A DNA stretch of 47,070 bases from an uncultured Blautia sp. (GTDB lineage Bacteria > Bacillota > Clostridia > Lachnospirales > Lachnospiraceae). The stretch spans positions 1 to 47,070 of the forward strand of contig CALIZJ010000029.1 in NCBI GenBank assembly GCA_938028845.1, read 5' to 3'. The notes below the pieces were generated by a model that was given only the letters and a program-made list of their open reading frames with translations, did not search any database and had not been told where the DNA came from. The translations under genes and the position numbers were made by a program. Positions 1-8,166 of the stretch are shown piece by piece (positions within the stretch are counted from its first letter, which is position 1; each line of letters starts with the position of its first letter).

Positions 1-93
1 TTCCGATCTCGGAAATATACGCAAATGTGTGCTGACAGGCTTAAAAACCCTTTCTGGGTATCATACTGCCGGGCTGCCGGTAAATTAGAGTAA
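1..93 (+). other. possible 3' end of an upstream gene
   Basis: Two plus-strand frames are open from the window edge, one ending at a TAG at 86-88 and the other at a TAA at 91-93. Neither short tail is recognisable as a protein family, so I only note that an upstream gene could end here. The region stops immediately before the NrdR-like boxes. Confidence 0.2.
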
Positions 94-94
94 A

Positions 95-140
95 ACACCA
101 TATTTTGTGCCTTTTTATTATTTGGCACAAGATATGGTGT
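95..140 (+). promoter_or_regulatory. two NrdR-like boxes upstream of nrdD
   Basis: Two 16-bp near-palindromes, ACACCATATTTTGTGC (95-110) and GCACAAGATATGGTGT (125-140), resemble the NrdR operator consensus (ACAC, AT-rich centre, GTGT). Their centres are 30 bp apart, about three helical turns, as expected for tandem NrdR sites. They lie just upstream of the -35 of the nrdD promoter. Because each box is nearly palindromic, the pair also forms a 20-bp inverted repeat (92-111 with 124-143, one G-U pair) followed by T residues, so it could double as the terminator of an upstream gene. Confidence 0.6.
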
Positions 141-148
141 TTTTGATA

Positions 149-177
149 TTGACGTACCTGGAAGAGTTTGCTACAAT
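149..177 (+). promoter_or_regulatory. promoter of nrdD
   Basis: TTGACG at 149-154 and TACAAT at 172-177 with a 17-bp spacer form a strong sigma-A-type promoter. The start of transcription would be near 184, leaving a short leader of about 64 nt to the nrdD start codon. Confidence 0.75.
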
Positions 178-247
178 ATTCTTGCGCGCAATTTAGGCGC
201 GGCAATAAAAGAGAGTTTTTGACAAGTAGGAGGAGGCATTAGGCGGA

Positions 248-2617
248 ATGTTTCAGGTAGTAAAACGTGATGGGGAAATTGATGAATTTAAAATGGGGAA
301 AATCACATCTGCGATCAATAAAGCATTTGTGGCGAAAGATAAAGTATACAGCCAGGATATGATCGATCTTTTGGGGCTTCGGGTAACTTCTGATTTTCAG
401 AACAAGATCTCCGATAATAAGATTACAGTGGAGGATATCCAGGACAGCGTGGAGAACGTGCTGATACAGGCCGGCTACGCAGATGTAGCGAAGGCATATA
501 TCCTCTACCGCAAACAGAGAGAAAAAGTCCGCAATATGAAATCCACTATCCTGGATTATAAAGAGATTGTAAACAGCTATGTGAAAGTAGAGGACTGGAG
601 AGTAAAAGAAAATTCTACAGTTACCTACTCTGTGGGAGGTCTGATCTTAAGCAATTCCGGCGCAGTGACTGCGAATTACTGGCTTTCTGAGATTTATGAC
701 AATGAGATCGCAGAAGCGCACAGGAATGCAGATATCCATATCCATGACCTGTCCATGCTGACAGGCTACTGTGCAGGATGGTCGTTAAAACAGCTTATTC
801 AGGAAGGCCTTGGGGGCATTGAAGGAAAGATTACCTCTTCCCCGGCTAAACATTTAAGCGTGCTGTGCAACCAGATGGTGAATTTCCTGGGAATCATGCA
901 GAATGAGTGGGCAGGAGCTCAGGCTTTCTCCTCCTTTGACACTTACCTGGCTCCTTTCGTAAAGGCAGATAACCTGTCTTATCCAGAGGTGAAAAAATGC
1001 ATTGAATCCTTTATTTATGGAGTAAACACGCCAAGCCGCTGGGGAACCCAGGCGCCGTTTTCCAATATTACACTGGACTGGACCGTTCCTGACGACCTTG
1101 CAGAGCTTCCGGCTATCGTAGGCGGCAAGGAGATGGACTTTAAATATAAAGACTGCAAAAAAGAAATGGATATGGTAAACAAGGCGTTTATCGAGACTAT
1201 GATCGAAGGCGATGCCCACGGAAGAGGATTCCAGTATCCGATTCCCACCTATTCCATTACAAAAGACTTTGACTGGTCAGATACAGAGAACAACCGCCTC
1301 CTTTTTGAAATGACAGCGAAATATGGAACTCCGTATTTTTCCAATTATATTAACAGTGATATGAAACCCAGCGATATCCGCAGCATGTGCTGCCGCCTCC
1401 GCCTAGATCTCCGTGAGCTTCGCAAAAAGAGCGGCGGTTTCTTTGGCTCAGGGGAAAGCACCGGGTCTGTAGGCGTCGTTACCATTAATATGCCAAGGAT
1501 TGCTTACCTTTCCAAGACGCCAGAGGAGTTTTATCACAGGCTGGATCATATGATGGATATAGCAGCCAGATCTCTTCACATAAAACGTGAGATTATCGGA
1601 AAACTTTTGGAAGAAGGACTGTATCCTTATACAAAGAGATATCTGGGAAGCTTTGACAATCATTTCTCTACCATAGGGCTTGTGGGGATGAATGAGGCAG
1701 GATTAAATGCAAAATGGCTTGGCTGTGATATGACGGACGAGCGCACCCAGAAGTTTACCAAAGAAGTCTTAGAGCATATGCGCAGCCGTCTTTCTGATTA
1801 CCAGGAAGAGTATGTGGGCGAACTGTTTAACCTGGAAGCTACGCCGGCGGAATCCACTGCTTACCGCCTTGCCAAACATGACAGAAAACGCTGGCCGGAT
1901 ATCCGCACTGCAGGCAGCAAAGGGGATGTTCCTTATTATACAAACAGTTCTCATCTGCCTGTTGAATTCAGCTCAGACATTTTTGATGCCCTGGATATCC
2001 AGGATGAGCTTCAGACCCTTTATACTTCAGGAACTGTGTTCCATGGCTTCTTAGGAGAAAAGCTTCCTGACTGGAAGGCGGCGGCCTCCCTTGTACGGAA
2101 GATCGCAGAAAACTACCGCCTGCCATATTACACCATTTCTCCCACGTATTCTGTCTGCCAGGAGCATGGATATTTAAGCGGGGAGCACTTTACCTGTCCT
2201 AAATGCGGAAAGAAAGCAGAAGTTTACAGCCGTATTACCGGGTACTATCGTCCAGTACAGAACTGGAACGATGGAAAGGCTCAGGAGTATAAGAACCGGA
2301 CCCTTTATGATATTACACATTCCAAGGTAAAAAAGGTACATGCCAGCGTAGTCACCATGAAGGACGATGATGTGGAAATAAAACCAATGGAGACGCATAG
2401 ATACCTCTTTACTACCAGCACCTGCCCGAACTGCCGTATAGCAAAGAAGATGCTGGAAGGAGAAGAACTGGAAGTTATCGACGCAGAAGAAAATCCAGAA
2501 CTGGCGAAACAGTTTGGCATCATGCAGGCTCCTACTTTAGTGATCACAGATGGGGAACATCTGAAAAAATATGTAAACGCCTCCAATATCCAAAGATACA
2601 TAGACGAGGAGTTATAA
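248..2617 (+). CDS. nrdD: anaerobic ribonucleoside-triphosphate reductase with fused C-terminal redoxin domain
   Basis: Class III (glycyl-radical) ribonucleotide reductase, which makes dNTPs without oxygen. The 789-aa protein starts with an ATP-cone (residues ~1-95), the allosteric nucleotide-binding domain. The catalytic core follows with adjacent Cys381/Cys382 as thiyl-radical candidates. The C-terminal glycyl-radical motif RITGYYRP has the radical Gly at residue 665, next to a metal-knuckle of Cys637, Cys650 and Cys653. Unusually, residues ~718-789 form a glutaredoxin/NrdH-like domain with a CPNC motif at 726-729, suggesting a disulfide-coupled reductant carried on the same chain rather than formate. 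This fits the redoxin-dependent NrdD subtypes better than the E. coli type. The start has a clear AGGAGG at ~228-236. No nrdG activase gene lies next to it. Probably repressed by NrdR through the upstream boxes. Confidence 0.93.
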   Translation: MFQVVKRDGEIDEFKMGKITSAINKAFVAKDKVYSQDMIDLLGLRVTSDFQNKISDNKITVEDIQDSVENVLIQAGYADVAKAYILYRKQREKVRNMKSTILDYKEIVNSYVKVEDWRVKENSTVTYSVGGLILSNSGAVTANYWLSEIYDNEIAEAHRNADIHIHDLSMLTGYCAGWSLKQLIQEGLGGIEGKITSSPAKHLSVLCNQMVNFLGIMQNEWAGAQAFSSFDTYLAPFVKADNLSYPEVKKCIESFIYGVNTPSRWGTQAPFSNITLDWTVPDDLAELPAIVGGKEMDFKYKDCKKEMDMVNKAFIETMIEGDAHGRGFQYPIPTYSITKDFDWSDTENNRLLFEMTAKYGTPYFSNYINSDMKPSDIRSMCCRLRLDLRELRKKSGGFFGSGESTGSVGVVTINMPRIAYLSKTPEEFYHRLDHMMDIAARSLHIKREIIGKLLEEGLYPYTKRYLGSFDNHFSTIGLVGMNEAGLNAKWLGCDMTDERTQKFTKEVLEHMRSRLSDYQEEYVGELFNLEATPAESTAYRLAKHDRKRWPDIRTAGSKGDVPYYTNSSHLPVEFSSDIFDALDIQDELQTLYTSGTVFHGFLGEKLPDWKAAASLVRKIAENYRLPYYTISPTYSVCQEHGYLSGEHFTCPKCGKKAEVYSRITGYYRPVQNWNDGKAQEYKNRTLYDITHSKVKKVHASVVTMKDDDVEIKPMETHRYLFTTSTCPNCRIAKKMLEGEELEVIDAEENPELAKQFGIMQAPTLVITDGEHLKKYVNASNIQRYIDEEL

Positions 2618-2630
2618 TCAATTTATCCAG

Positions 2631-2697
2631 CCGGGAGAGGTTATTGGGGATACAGCACGGTCTGTAAACCAGAGAGTTTCCTCTCCCGGTTTATATT
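2631..2697 (+). terminator. terminator after nrdD
   Basis: CCGGGAGAGG (2631-2640) pairs perfectly with CCTCTCCCGG (2680-2689), followed by a T-rich stretch. The loop is long (39 nt). Confidence 0.65.
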
Positions 2698-2730
2698 TTG
2701 AAGGAAATATTCCGAAAATTAAGAACTATC

Positions 2731-2760
2731 TTGACAAACGTGCATAAATTATGGTATAAA
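2731..2760 (+). promoter_or_regulatory. promoter of the T-box/trpB transcript
   Basis: A consensus -35 TTGACA (2731-2736) and TATAAA (2755-2760) are separated by 18 bp. Transcription would start near 2767, at the beginning of the T-box leader. Confidence 0.8.
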
Positions 2761-2766
2761 TAATTC

Positions 2767-3047
2767 AACCTAGTAAACCGTTGAAGAAGAGTAAGTACCT
2801 TTTAGGAATCAGATTTCAGAGAGCCGCAGTTGGTGGAAAGCGGTATCTGTGATAAAAGGGAATGGGCTTCTAAGGGCGAGCTGAACCGGATACAGTAAGC
2901 GAGCCGGAGAACAGACTCCGTTAGAAAAGGACGCATATGTTAGTATGCAATGAGTGGGTATGTTGATACCAAGCCGGGTGGCACCGCAGGAGTTTTGCTC
3001 TTGTCCCTGCAAAGTATGTAGTTGTGGGAGACGAGGGTATTTTTTTA
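2767..3047 (+). promoter_or_regulatory. T-box leader, probable tryptophan specifier
   Basis: The T-box core GGGTGGCACCGC is at 2976-2987. Stem I features are visible upstream, including the AGAGAG bulge region and GTTGGTGGAAAGC distal loop around 2818-2841. The specifier is probably UGG at 2863-2865, in the usual GAA-codon context. The bulge TGGC (2979-2982) complements the GCCA end expected of tRNA-Trp, which carries a G discriminator. A terminator hairpin (2998-3007 with 3026-3035, two mismatches) precedes a run of seven T at 3041-3047. Uncharged tRNA-Trp should promote read-through into the downstream trpB gene. The whole gap between nrdD and trpB is accounted for by this element, its promoter and the nrdD terminator. 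Confidence 0.92.
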
Positions 3048-3140
3048 TGCTTCGGAGTGTCCTTTAAGGGTTATTCTGAAGGGGATATATGGAAATCCGT
3101 CTTCCACCAGGAAAATGAATGAAAGAGAGGAGAAAAAAAC

Positions 3141-4529
3141 ATGGCAGAAACAAAAAACATCCCTTATAAAATCTATCTGGAAGAGCAGGAAATGCCTACA
3201 GCATGGTACAATGTCCGGGCAGATATGAAAGAAAAACCTGCGCCCCTTTTAAATCCTGGAACCTTAAAACCGATGACTGCGCAGGAACTGGGAGCGGTTT
3301 TTTGCGATGAGCTGGTAAAACAGGAATTGGACGATGATACCGCATATATTGAAATTCCTGAAGAAATTCGGAACTTTTATAAAATGTACCGTCCCTCTCC
3401 CCTGGTGCGTGCATACTGTCTGGAAGAAAAGCTTCAGACTCCTGCAAAGATTTATTATAAATTTGAGGGGAATAATACAAGCGGAAGCCATAAATTAAAT
3501 TCTGCTATTGCACAGGCTTATTATGCAAAGAAACAGGGCTTGAAAGGTGTGACAACAGAAACAGGAGCCGGCCAGTGGGGAACTGCCCTTTCTATGGCAT
3601 GTGCATATCTGAACCTGGACTGCCAGGTTTATATGGTAAAATGTTCTTATGAGCAGAAACCTTTCCGCAGAGAAGTAATGCGGACTTACGGGGCAAAGGT
3701 TACACCGTCTCCGTCAGACACTACAGAAGTAGGAAGAAAGATCCTTGCGGAGCATCCGGGAACTACAGGAAGCCTTGGCTGCGCTATTTCAGAGGCGGTA
3801 GAATGTGCGACTAAGCAGGAGGGTTACCGTTACGTTTTAGGCAGTGTGTTAAATCAGGTGCTCCTTCACCAGTCTATCATAGGATTAGAGACAAAAGCTG
3901 CACTGGATAAATATGGGATTAAGGCGGATATGATAATCGGCTGCGCAGGCGGCGGTTCAAACCTGGGCGGTCTGATTTCTCCATTTATGGGAGAGAAACT
4001 TCGTGGTGAAAGGGACTATCAGTTTATAGCTGTAGAGCCGGCATCCTGCCCAAGCCTTACCAGAGGAAAATATGTTTACGATTTCTGTGATACAGGTATG
4101 GTAACGCCACTGGCAAAAATGTACACACTGGGAAGCAACTTTATCCCTTCTGCAAATCATGCCGGCGGACTCAGATATCATGGAATGAGTTCCATTCTTT
4201 CTAAACTATATGATGACGGATTAATGGAAGCCCGCTCCGTAGAACAGACCGCAGTGTTTGAGGCGGCAGAAATGTTCGCAAGAGTGGAAGGAATCCTTCC
4301 GGCGCCGGAAAGCTCCCATGCCATCCGGGTAGCCATTGATGAGGCAATGAAGTGCAAGGAGACCGGAGAAGAAAAGACCATCGTATTTGGCCTTACAGGA
4401 ACCGGATATTTCGATATGGTAGCCTATGAGAAATACAATAATGGGGAAATGGCGGACTATATTCCTACGGATGAAGAATTGGCAGCAGGCTTTGCGGGAA
4501 TTCCTAAATTTCCCGGAAATGAAATTTAA
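3141..4529 (+). CDS. trpB: tryptophan synthase beta chain, TrpB2-like
   Basis: PLP enzyme that condenses indole with serine to give tryptophan. At 462 aa with an N-terminal extension it belongs to the longer TrpB2 class, not the ~400-aa TrpB1 that pairs with TrpA. The PLP lysine is Lys118 in the GSHKLNSA motif, followed by the ETGAGQWG catalytic segment and a glycine-rich phosphate-binding loop (CAGGGSN). A strong GAGAGGAG site precedes the ATG. It is a single-gene unit, with no trpA beside it, under a tryptophan T-box, which supports a role in tryptophan supply or indole salvage. Which of the two is an inference. Confidence 0.92.
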   Translation: MAETKNIPYKIYLEEQEMPTAWYNVRADMKEKPAPLLNPGTLKPMTAQELGAVFCDELVKQELDDDTAYIEIPEEIRNFYKMYRPSPLVRAYCLEEKLQTPAKIYYKFEGNNTSGSHKLNSAIAQAYYAKKQGLKGVTTETGAGQWGTALSMACAYLNLDCQVYMVKCSYEQKPFRREVMRTYGAKVTPSPSDTTEVGRKILAEHPGTTGSLGCAISEAVECATKQEGYRYVLGSVLNQVLLHQSIIGLETKAALDKYGIKADMIIGCAGGGSNLGGLISPFMGEKLRGERDYQFIAVEPASCPSLTRGKYVYDFCDTGMVTPLAKMYTLGSNFIPSANHAGGLRYHGMSSILSKLYDDGLMEARSVEQTAVFEAAEMFARVEGILPAPESSHAIRVAIDEAMKCKETGEEKTIVFGLTGTGYFDMVAYEKYNNGEMADYIPTDEELAAGFAGIPKFPGNEI

Positions 4530-4563
4530 AGAAATGGTTTACCTCCATAAACCTGAATAAAAG

Positions 4564-4592
4564 GAGCCGGACAGAGATGTCCGGTTCTTTTT
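4564..4592 (+). terminator. terminator of trpB
   Basis: GAGCCGGACA (4564-4573), a GAGA loop and TGTCCGGTTC (4578-4587) form a 10-bp hairpin followed by a T run. Confidence 0.85.
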
Positions 4593-4608
4593 CAGCGGAC
4601 AGGTGAAT

Positions 4609-4655
4609 AAAAAAGACATCCTCTATCTGTCAGGAAGATAGACGATGTCCTTTTT
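4609..4655 (-). terminator. terminator of the acyl-CoA ligase (probably bidirectional)
   Basis: A run of A, then GACATC and CTATCT, a short loop, AGATAG and GATGTC, then a T run. The hairpin has an A tract on one side and a T tract on the other, so it can stop transcription from both directions between the converging trpB and ligase genes. Confidence 0.75.
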
Positions 4656-4669
4656 AATTGCAAAAAATC

Positions 4670-6304
4670 TTACCCACGGTTCTGAGCCGCCACAAGATGG
4701 GACGCACCGTACATTTCACGAAGCTTAGGCTTTTCGATTTTTCCGGTAGCGTTGCGGGGAACATCGGCAAAGAAAATCTTCTTTGGACGTTTGTACCGTG
4801 GAAGCTGTTTGCAGAAGAGATTAATGTCCTCTTCCGTACAGGTGAAGCCAGGTTTTAAGGAGATGATCGCAGCAGAGATTTCTCCCAGACGGGGATCGGG
4901 AAGGCCGATGACGGCTACGTCATGAATGGCTTCGTGTGTATGCAGGAAGTCTTCGATCTGTACAGGATAAATATTTTCTCCGCCGCTGATGATAACATCT
5001 TTTTTCCGGTCAACTAAGAAGATAAATCCGTCTTCATCCTCCATTGCCATATCGCCTGTGTACAGCCAGCCGTCATGAAGGACTTCGCTGGTAGCTTTAG
5101 GGTCATTATAATAGCAGACCATGACACCGGGCCCTTTTACTGCAAGTTCCCCGGTTTCGCCCTGTTTAACAGGATTTCCCTTATCATCAATAATCTTGGT
5201 TTCCCAGCCATAGCCGGCTTTTCCGATAGCGCCTACTTTATGAATGTTTTCCACTCCCAGATGCACACAGCCAGGCCCGATGGATTCACTAAGACCATAG
5301 TTAGTGTCATACTGGTGATGAGGAAAATATTTTTTCCAATGTTTGATCAGACTTTGAGGTACAGGCTGTGCGCCGATATGCATCAGCCGCCACTGATCCA
5401 GCTGGTACATGTCTAATTTAATCTTTCCGCTGTCCAGTGCCAGAAGAAGATCCTGTGCCCAGGGAACAAGAAGCCAGACGATGGTACACTTTTCTTCTGA
5501 TACTGCCCGGAGAATAAATTCAGGGTTCGTTCCTTTTAAAAGAACGGCTTTCCCTCCTGTGAGGAAAGTGCCGAACCAGTGCATCTTTGCCCCGGTATGA
5601 TAAAGGGGCGGAATACAGAGGAAAACGTCGTCTTTGGTCTGGCCGTGATGATGCTGTTCTGTTTTGGCAGCATGCATAAGGGCCTGGTGCCGGTGTAAAA
5701 TCGCTTTCGGGAAGCCTGTGGTCCCGGAAGAAAAATAAATGGCCGCGTAATCTTCATCTGCAATGTCAATTTTAGGAGACTGGCTGGAACAGTTAGCGGT
5801 GAGCATAGTGTAATCCTCTGCAAAGCCAGGACAGCCGTCGCCTACATAGAAGAGAAGGCGGTGTTTGCCGATCTCATCTGCGACTTCTTCCACACGTCCG
5901 ATAAATTCCGGACCGAATACAAGGATATCTACTTCCGCCAGATCCAGACAGTACTGGATTTCTTCCGCAGAATAACGGAAATTCATGGGGACCGCCAAAG
6001 CCCCTGTTTTTAAAATACCGAAATAAATAGGAAGCCATTCCAGACAGTTCATAAGCAGGATGGCAACTTTGTCTCCCTTTCGTACGCCCCGCTCCAAAAG
6101 CAAATTTGCAAAGCGGTTTGCCTTTTCGTTAAATACATTCCAGGTGATCTCCCGGCGGTAATAGGCTGCACGCACCGGTTCGATCAGCTCATATTCTTTC
6201 CACGTAACACGTCTGGTCTCCGGCATTTCCGGGTTAATTTCCACCAGACAGACATCGTCGCCGTACAGGCGGCAGTTTTTTTCCAAAATTTCCGTGATAG
6301 GCAT
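4670..6304 (-). CDS. AMP-forming acyl-CoA synthetase/ligase
   Basis: 544-aa member of the ANL superfamily, which activates a carboxylic acid to an acyl-adenylate and then a CoA thioester. The AMP/ATP-binding loop SSGTTGFPK is at residues 192-200, the YGLSES segment follows around the middle, and the hinge/C-terminal domain has GDMAMEDEDGF and the catalytic lysine at 522 in NATGKIEK. Length is typical for medium/long-chain or aromatic acyl-CoA ligases. The substrate cannot be read from the sequence. Divergent promoter sharing with a sodium:solute symporter suggests it activates the compound that the symporter imports. The start is supported by AGGAGGAAACC just upstream of the ATG. Confidence 0.85.
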   Translation of the reverse strand: MPITEILEKNCRLYGDDVCLVEINPEMPETRRVTWKEYELIEPVRAAYYRREITWNVFNEKANRFANLLLERGVRKGDKVAILLMNCLEWLPIYFGILKTGALAVPMNFRYSAEEIQYCLDLAEVDILVFGPEFIGRVEEVADEIGKHRLLFYVGDGCPGFAEDYTMLTANCSSQSPKIDIADEDYAAIYFSSGTTGFPKAILHRHQALMHAAKTEQHHHGQTKDDVFLCIPPLYHTGAKMHWFGTFLTGGKAVLLKGTNPEFILRAVSEEKCTIVWLLVPWAQDLLLALDSGKIKLDMYQLDQWRLMHIGAQPVPQSLIKHWKKYFPHHQYDTNYGLSESIGPGCVHLGVENIHKVGAIGKAGYGWETKIIDDKGNPVKQGETGELAVKGPGVMVCYYNDPKATSEVLHDGWLYTGDMAMEDEDGFIFLVDRKKDVIISGGENIYPVQIEDFLHTHEAIHDVAVIGLPDPRLGEISAAIISLKPGFTCTEEDINLFCKQLPRYKRPKKIFFADVPRNATGKIEKPKLREMYGASHLVAAQNRG

Positions 6305-6430
6305 GGTTTCCTCCTTTGCCGCGGGGCATGAAGTCTAGAAAGATTTCCTTACAGGACAAGAAAAGATTCTGCATCTTAACATAAATATAAGAAAAGCTGC
6401 AGAATCAATGCCCCCATTGGCAGAATAAAT

Positions 6431-6460
6431 TCGCGCATTAACGCGCCTACTCGTTAAAGT
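6431..6460 (-). promoter_or_regulatory. putative operator of the ligase promoter (site A)
   Basis: Read on the minus strand, CTTTAACGAG is followed by the inverted repeat CGCGTTAATGCGCG. The site lies at and just downstream of the predicted transcription start of the ligase. The CTTTAACG-AG element recurs in site B at 6560-6590, so one regulator may bind both. No candidate regulator gene is next to it. Confidence 0.45.
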
Positions 6461-6461
6461 A

Positions 6462-6490
6462 ACTATACCTAATTTATGAAAAAAAGTCAA
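6462..6490 (-). promoter_or_regulatory. promoter of the acyl-CoA ligase
   Basis: On the minus strand TTGACT (6490-6485) and TATAGT (6467-6462) are separated by exactly 17 bp. Confidence 0.75.
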
Positions 6491-6513
6491 CTGTTTTATT
6501 TCTAAAAAAAGTA

Positions 6514-6542
6514 TTGACTTTTATAAAATAACCATGTATACT
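6514..6542 (+). promoter_or_regulatory. promoter of the sodium:solute symporter
   Basis: TTGACT (6514-6519) and TATACT (6537-6542) are separated by 17 bp. It is arranged back to back with the ligase promoter; the two -35 elements are 23 bp apart. Confidence 0.8.
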
Positions 6543-6559
6543 TTGGAGAAAATAATTTA

Positions 6560-6590
6560 GCGAGTAAAAGCGTAACGCTTTAACGCGAGA
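6560..6590 (+). promoter_or_regulatory. putative operator of the symporter promoter (site B)
   Basis: A perfect odd-centred palindrome AAAGCGTAACGCTTT (6567-6581) is flanked by CGAGT on one side and AACGCGAG on the other, so the larger site is also roughly symmetric. It lies about 15-40 bp downstream of the predicted start of transcription, a repressor-like position. It shares the CTTTAACG-AG element with site A. Confidence 0.5.
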
Positions 6591-6621
6591 AAGTAAAAAG
6601 CTCTTGAGGAGGAAGAAAGAA

Positions 6622-8166
6622 ATGGCAGTTAAGTTGGTTATGCTGGTCATATTCTTCGGGATTATGATCGGTGTGGGAGTGGTGACGCGCAAACATGCGT
6701 CCAGTGTGAACGGTTTTGTATTAGGCGGCAGAAATGTAGGCCCATGGCTGACAGCCTTTGCATATGGAACTTCTTACTTTTCAGCGGTTGTATTTGTAGG
6801 TTACGCAGGACAGTTTGGATGGAAGTATGGACTTGCATCTACCTGGATCGGGTTGGGAAACGCCATCCTTGGAAGCCTTTTGGCATGGGTAGTTTTAGGG
6901 CGCCGGACCAGGATTATGACCAAGCATCTCCAGGCGGCTACCATGCCGGATTTTTTCGGGAAAAGATTCTCCAGCAATGCGCTGCGCATCGCAGCTTCGG
7001 CTATTGTGTTCGTGTTTCTTATTCCTTACACGGCTTCTTTGTATAACGGGCTTTCCAGACTGTTTGGAATGTCCTTTAACATCCCATATGAGGTATGCGT
7101 GGTCCTTATGGCTACCCTTACAGGGGTGTATGTGATCCTTGGGGGATATATGGCGACGGCTATCAATGATTTTATCCAGGGGATCATTATGATCGGCGGC
7201 ATCATCGCTGTGGTCGCCGCTGTACTGAACGGACAGGGCGGTTTTATAGAGGCAGTAAAAAATCTTTCCATGCTGGAAAGCGACGTTCCCGTGACTCTTG
7301 GACAGCAGGGCGCCTTTGCTTCTTTTTTCGGGCCGGACCCATTAAACCTTCTGGGGGTCATCGTGCTGACTTCCCTCGGAACCTGGGGGCTGCCTCAGAT
7401 GGTGCATAAATTTTATACTATAAAAGATGAAAAAGCAGTGAAGACGGGAACGATCATTTCTACTTTATTTGCAGTGATCATTTCCGGAGGGTGTTACTTC
7501 CTGGGCGGCTTTGGACGTTTGTTTGATTCACCGGAGCTGTATGCTGCAGACGGAAGCATTATCTACGATGCGATCATCCCGCAGATGCTCTCTTCTTTGC
7601 CGGATGTGCTGATAGGAATTGTGGTCATTTTAGTGCTTTCCGCCTCTATGTCCACACTGTCCTCACTGGTGCTTACGTCAAGTTCCACCCTTACTTTGGA
7701 CTTTATCAAAGGAAATCTGGCGAAAGACCTTAGTGAAAAGAAGCAGCTTCTTATTATGAGGATATTGATCGTTTTCTTTATCGCAATCTCTGTAGTGCTG
7801 GCGCTGGATCCGCCTACTTTTATCGCACAGTTGATGGGGATTTCCTGGGGAGCTTTAGCGGGCGCTTTCCTGGCTCCGTTTTTATACGGGCTTTTCTGGA
7901 AAGGAACTACCCGGGCTGGCGTATGGGCAAGCTTCATTGCCGGAGTAGGAATCACAGTTGCAAATATGTTCCTTCATTTTATAGAGTCCTCCATTAATGC
8001 AGGTGCCGTGGCTATGGCAGCAGGACTGATCATAGTTCCTGTGGTTAGCCTTTTGACACCTAAGATGGAGAAAAAGCAGGTAGAAGATATCTTTACCTGC
8101 TATGACGAAGAGGTGCATGTAAAACGTAAGGTAGCCCTTCCGGAAAAAGAAGAGAATGAATTATAA
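6622..8166 (+). CDS. sodium:solute symporter (SSS family)
   Basis: 514-aa polytopic membrane protein with about 13 hydrophobic segments and the N-terminal SSS pattern (a first membrane helix, then a GGRNVG segment and the YGTSYFSA stretch typical of PutP/PanF-type carriers). It would import an organic solute with Na+. I place the start at ATG 6622, because the in-frame TTG at 6604 overlaps the AGGAGG site (6608-6613) that serves this ATG. It is divergent from the acyl-CoA ligase and convergent with the amidohydrolase: its TAA lies in a TTATAA whose other strand is the stop codon of that gene. Substrate unknown; a carboxylate is plausible from the neighbours. Confidence 0.85.
   Translation: MAVKLVMLVIFFGIMIGVGVVTRKHASSVNGFVLGGRNVGPWLTAFAYGTSYFSAVVFVGYAGQFGWKYGLASTWIGLGNAILGSLLAWVVLGRRTRIMTKHLQAATMPDFFGKRFSSNALRIAASAIVFVFLIPYTASLYNGLSRLFGMSFNIPYEVCVVLMATLTGVYVILGGYMATAINDFIQGIIMIGGIIAVVAAVLNGQGGFIEAVKNLSMLESDVPVTLGQQGAFASFFGPDPLNLLGVIVLTSLGTWGLPQMVHKFYTIKDEKAVKTGTIISTLFAVIISGGCYFLGGFGRLFDSPELYAADGSIIYDAIIPQMLSSLPDVLIGIVVILVLSASMSTLSSLVLTSSSTLTLDFIKGNLAKDLSEKKQLLIMRILIVFFIAISVVLALDPPTFIAQLMGISWGALAGAFLAPFLYGLFWKGTTRAGVWASFIAGVGITVANMFLHFIESSINAGAVAMAAGLIIVPVVSLLTPKMEKKQVEDIFTCYDEEVHVKRKVALPEKEENEL

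Noticed and set aside
1..9. The window begins with TTCCGATCT, the end of a common sequencing adapter.
   Set aside because: A longer match (TCTTCCGATCT) occurs naturally inside the isomerase-like gene at about 16843-16853, so a 9-base match at the edge is weak evidence of contamination.
1812..2601. Several long open frames antisense to or overlapping nrdD and other large genes.
   Set aside because: They lie entirely inside strongly conserved genes, lack ribosome sites and have no recognisable content.
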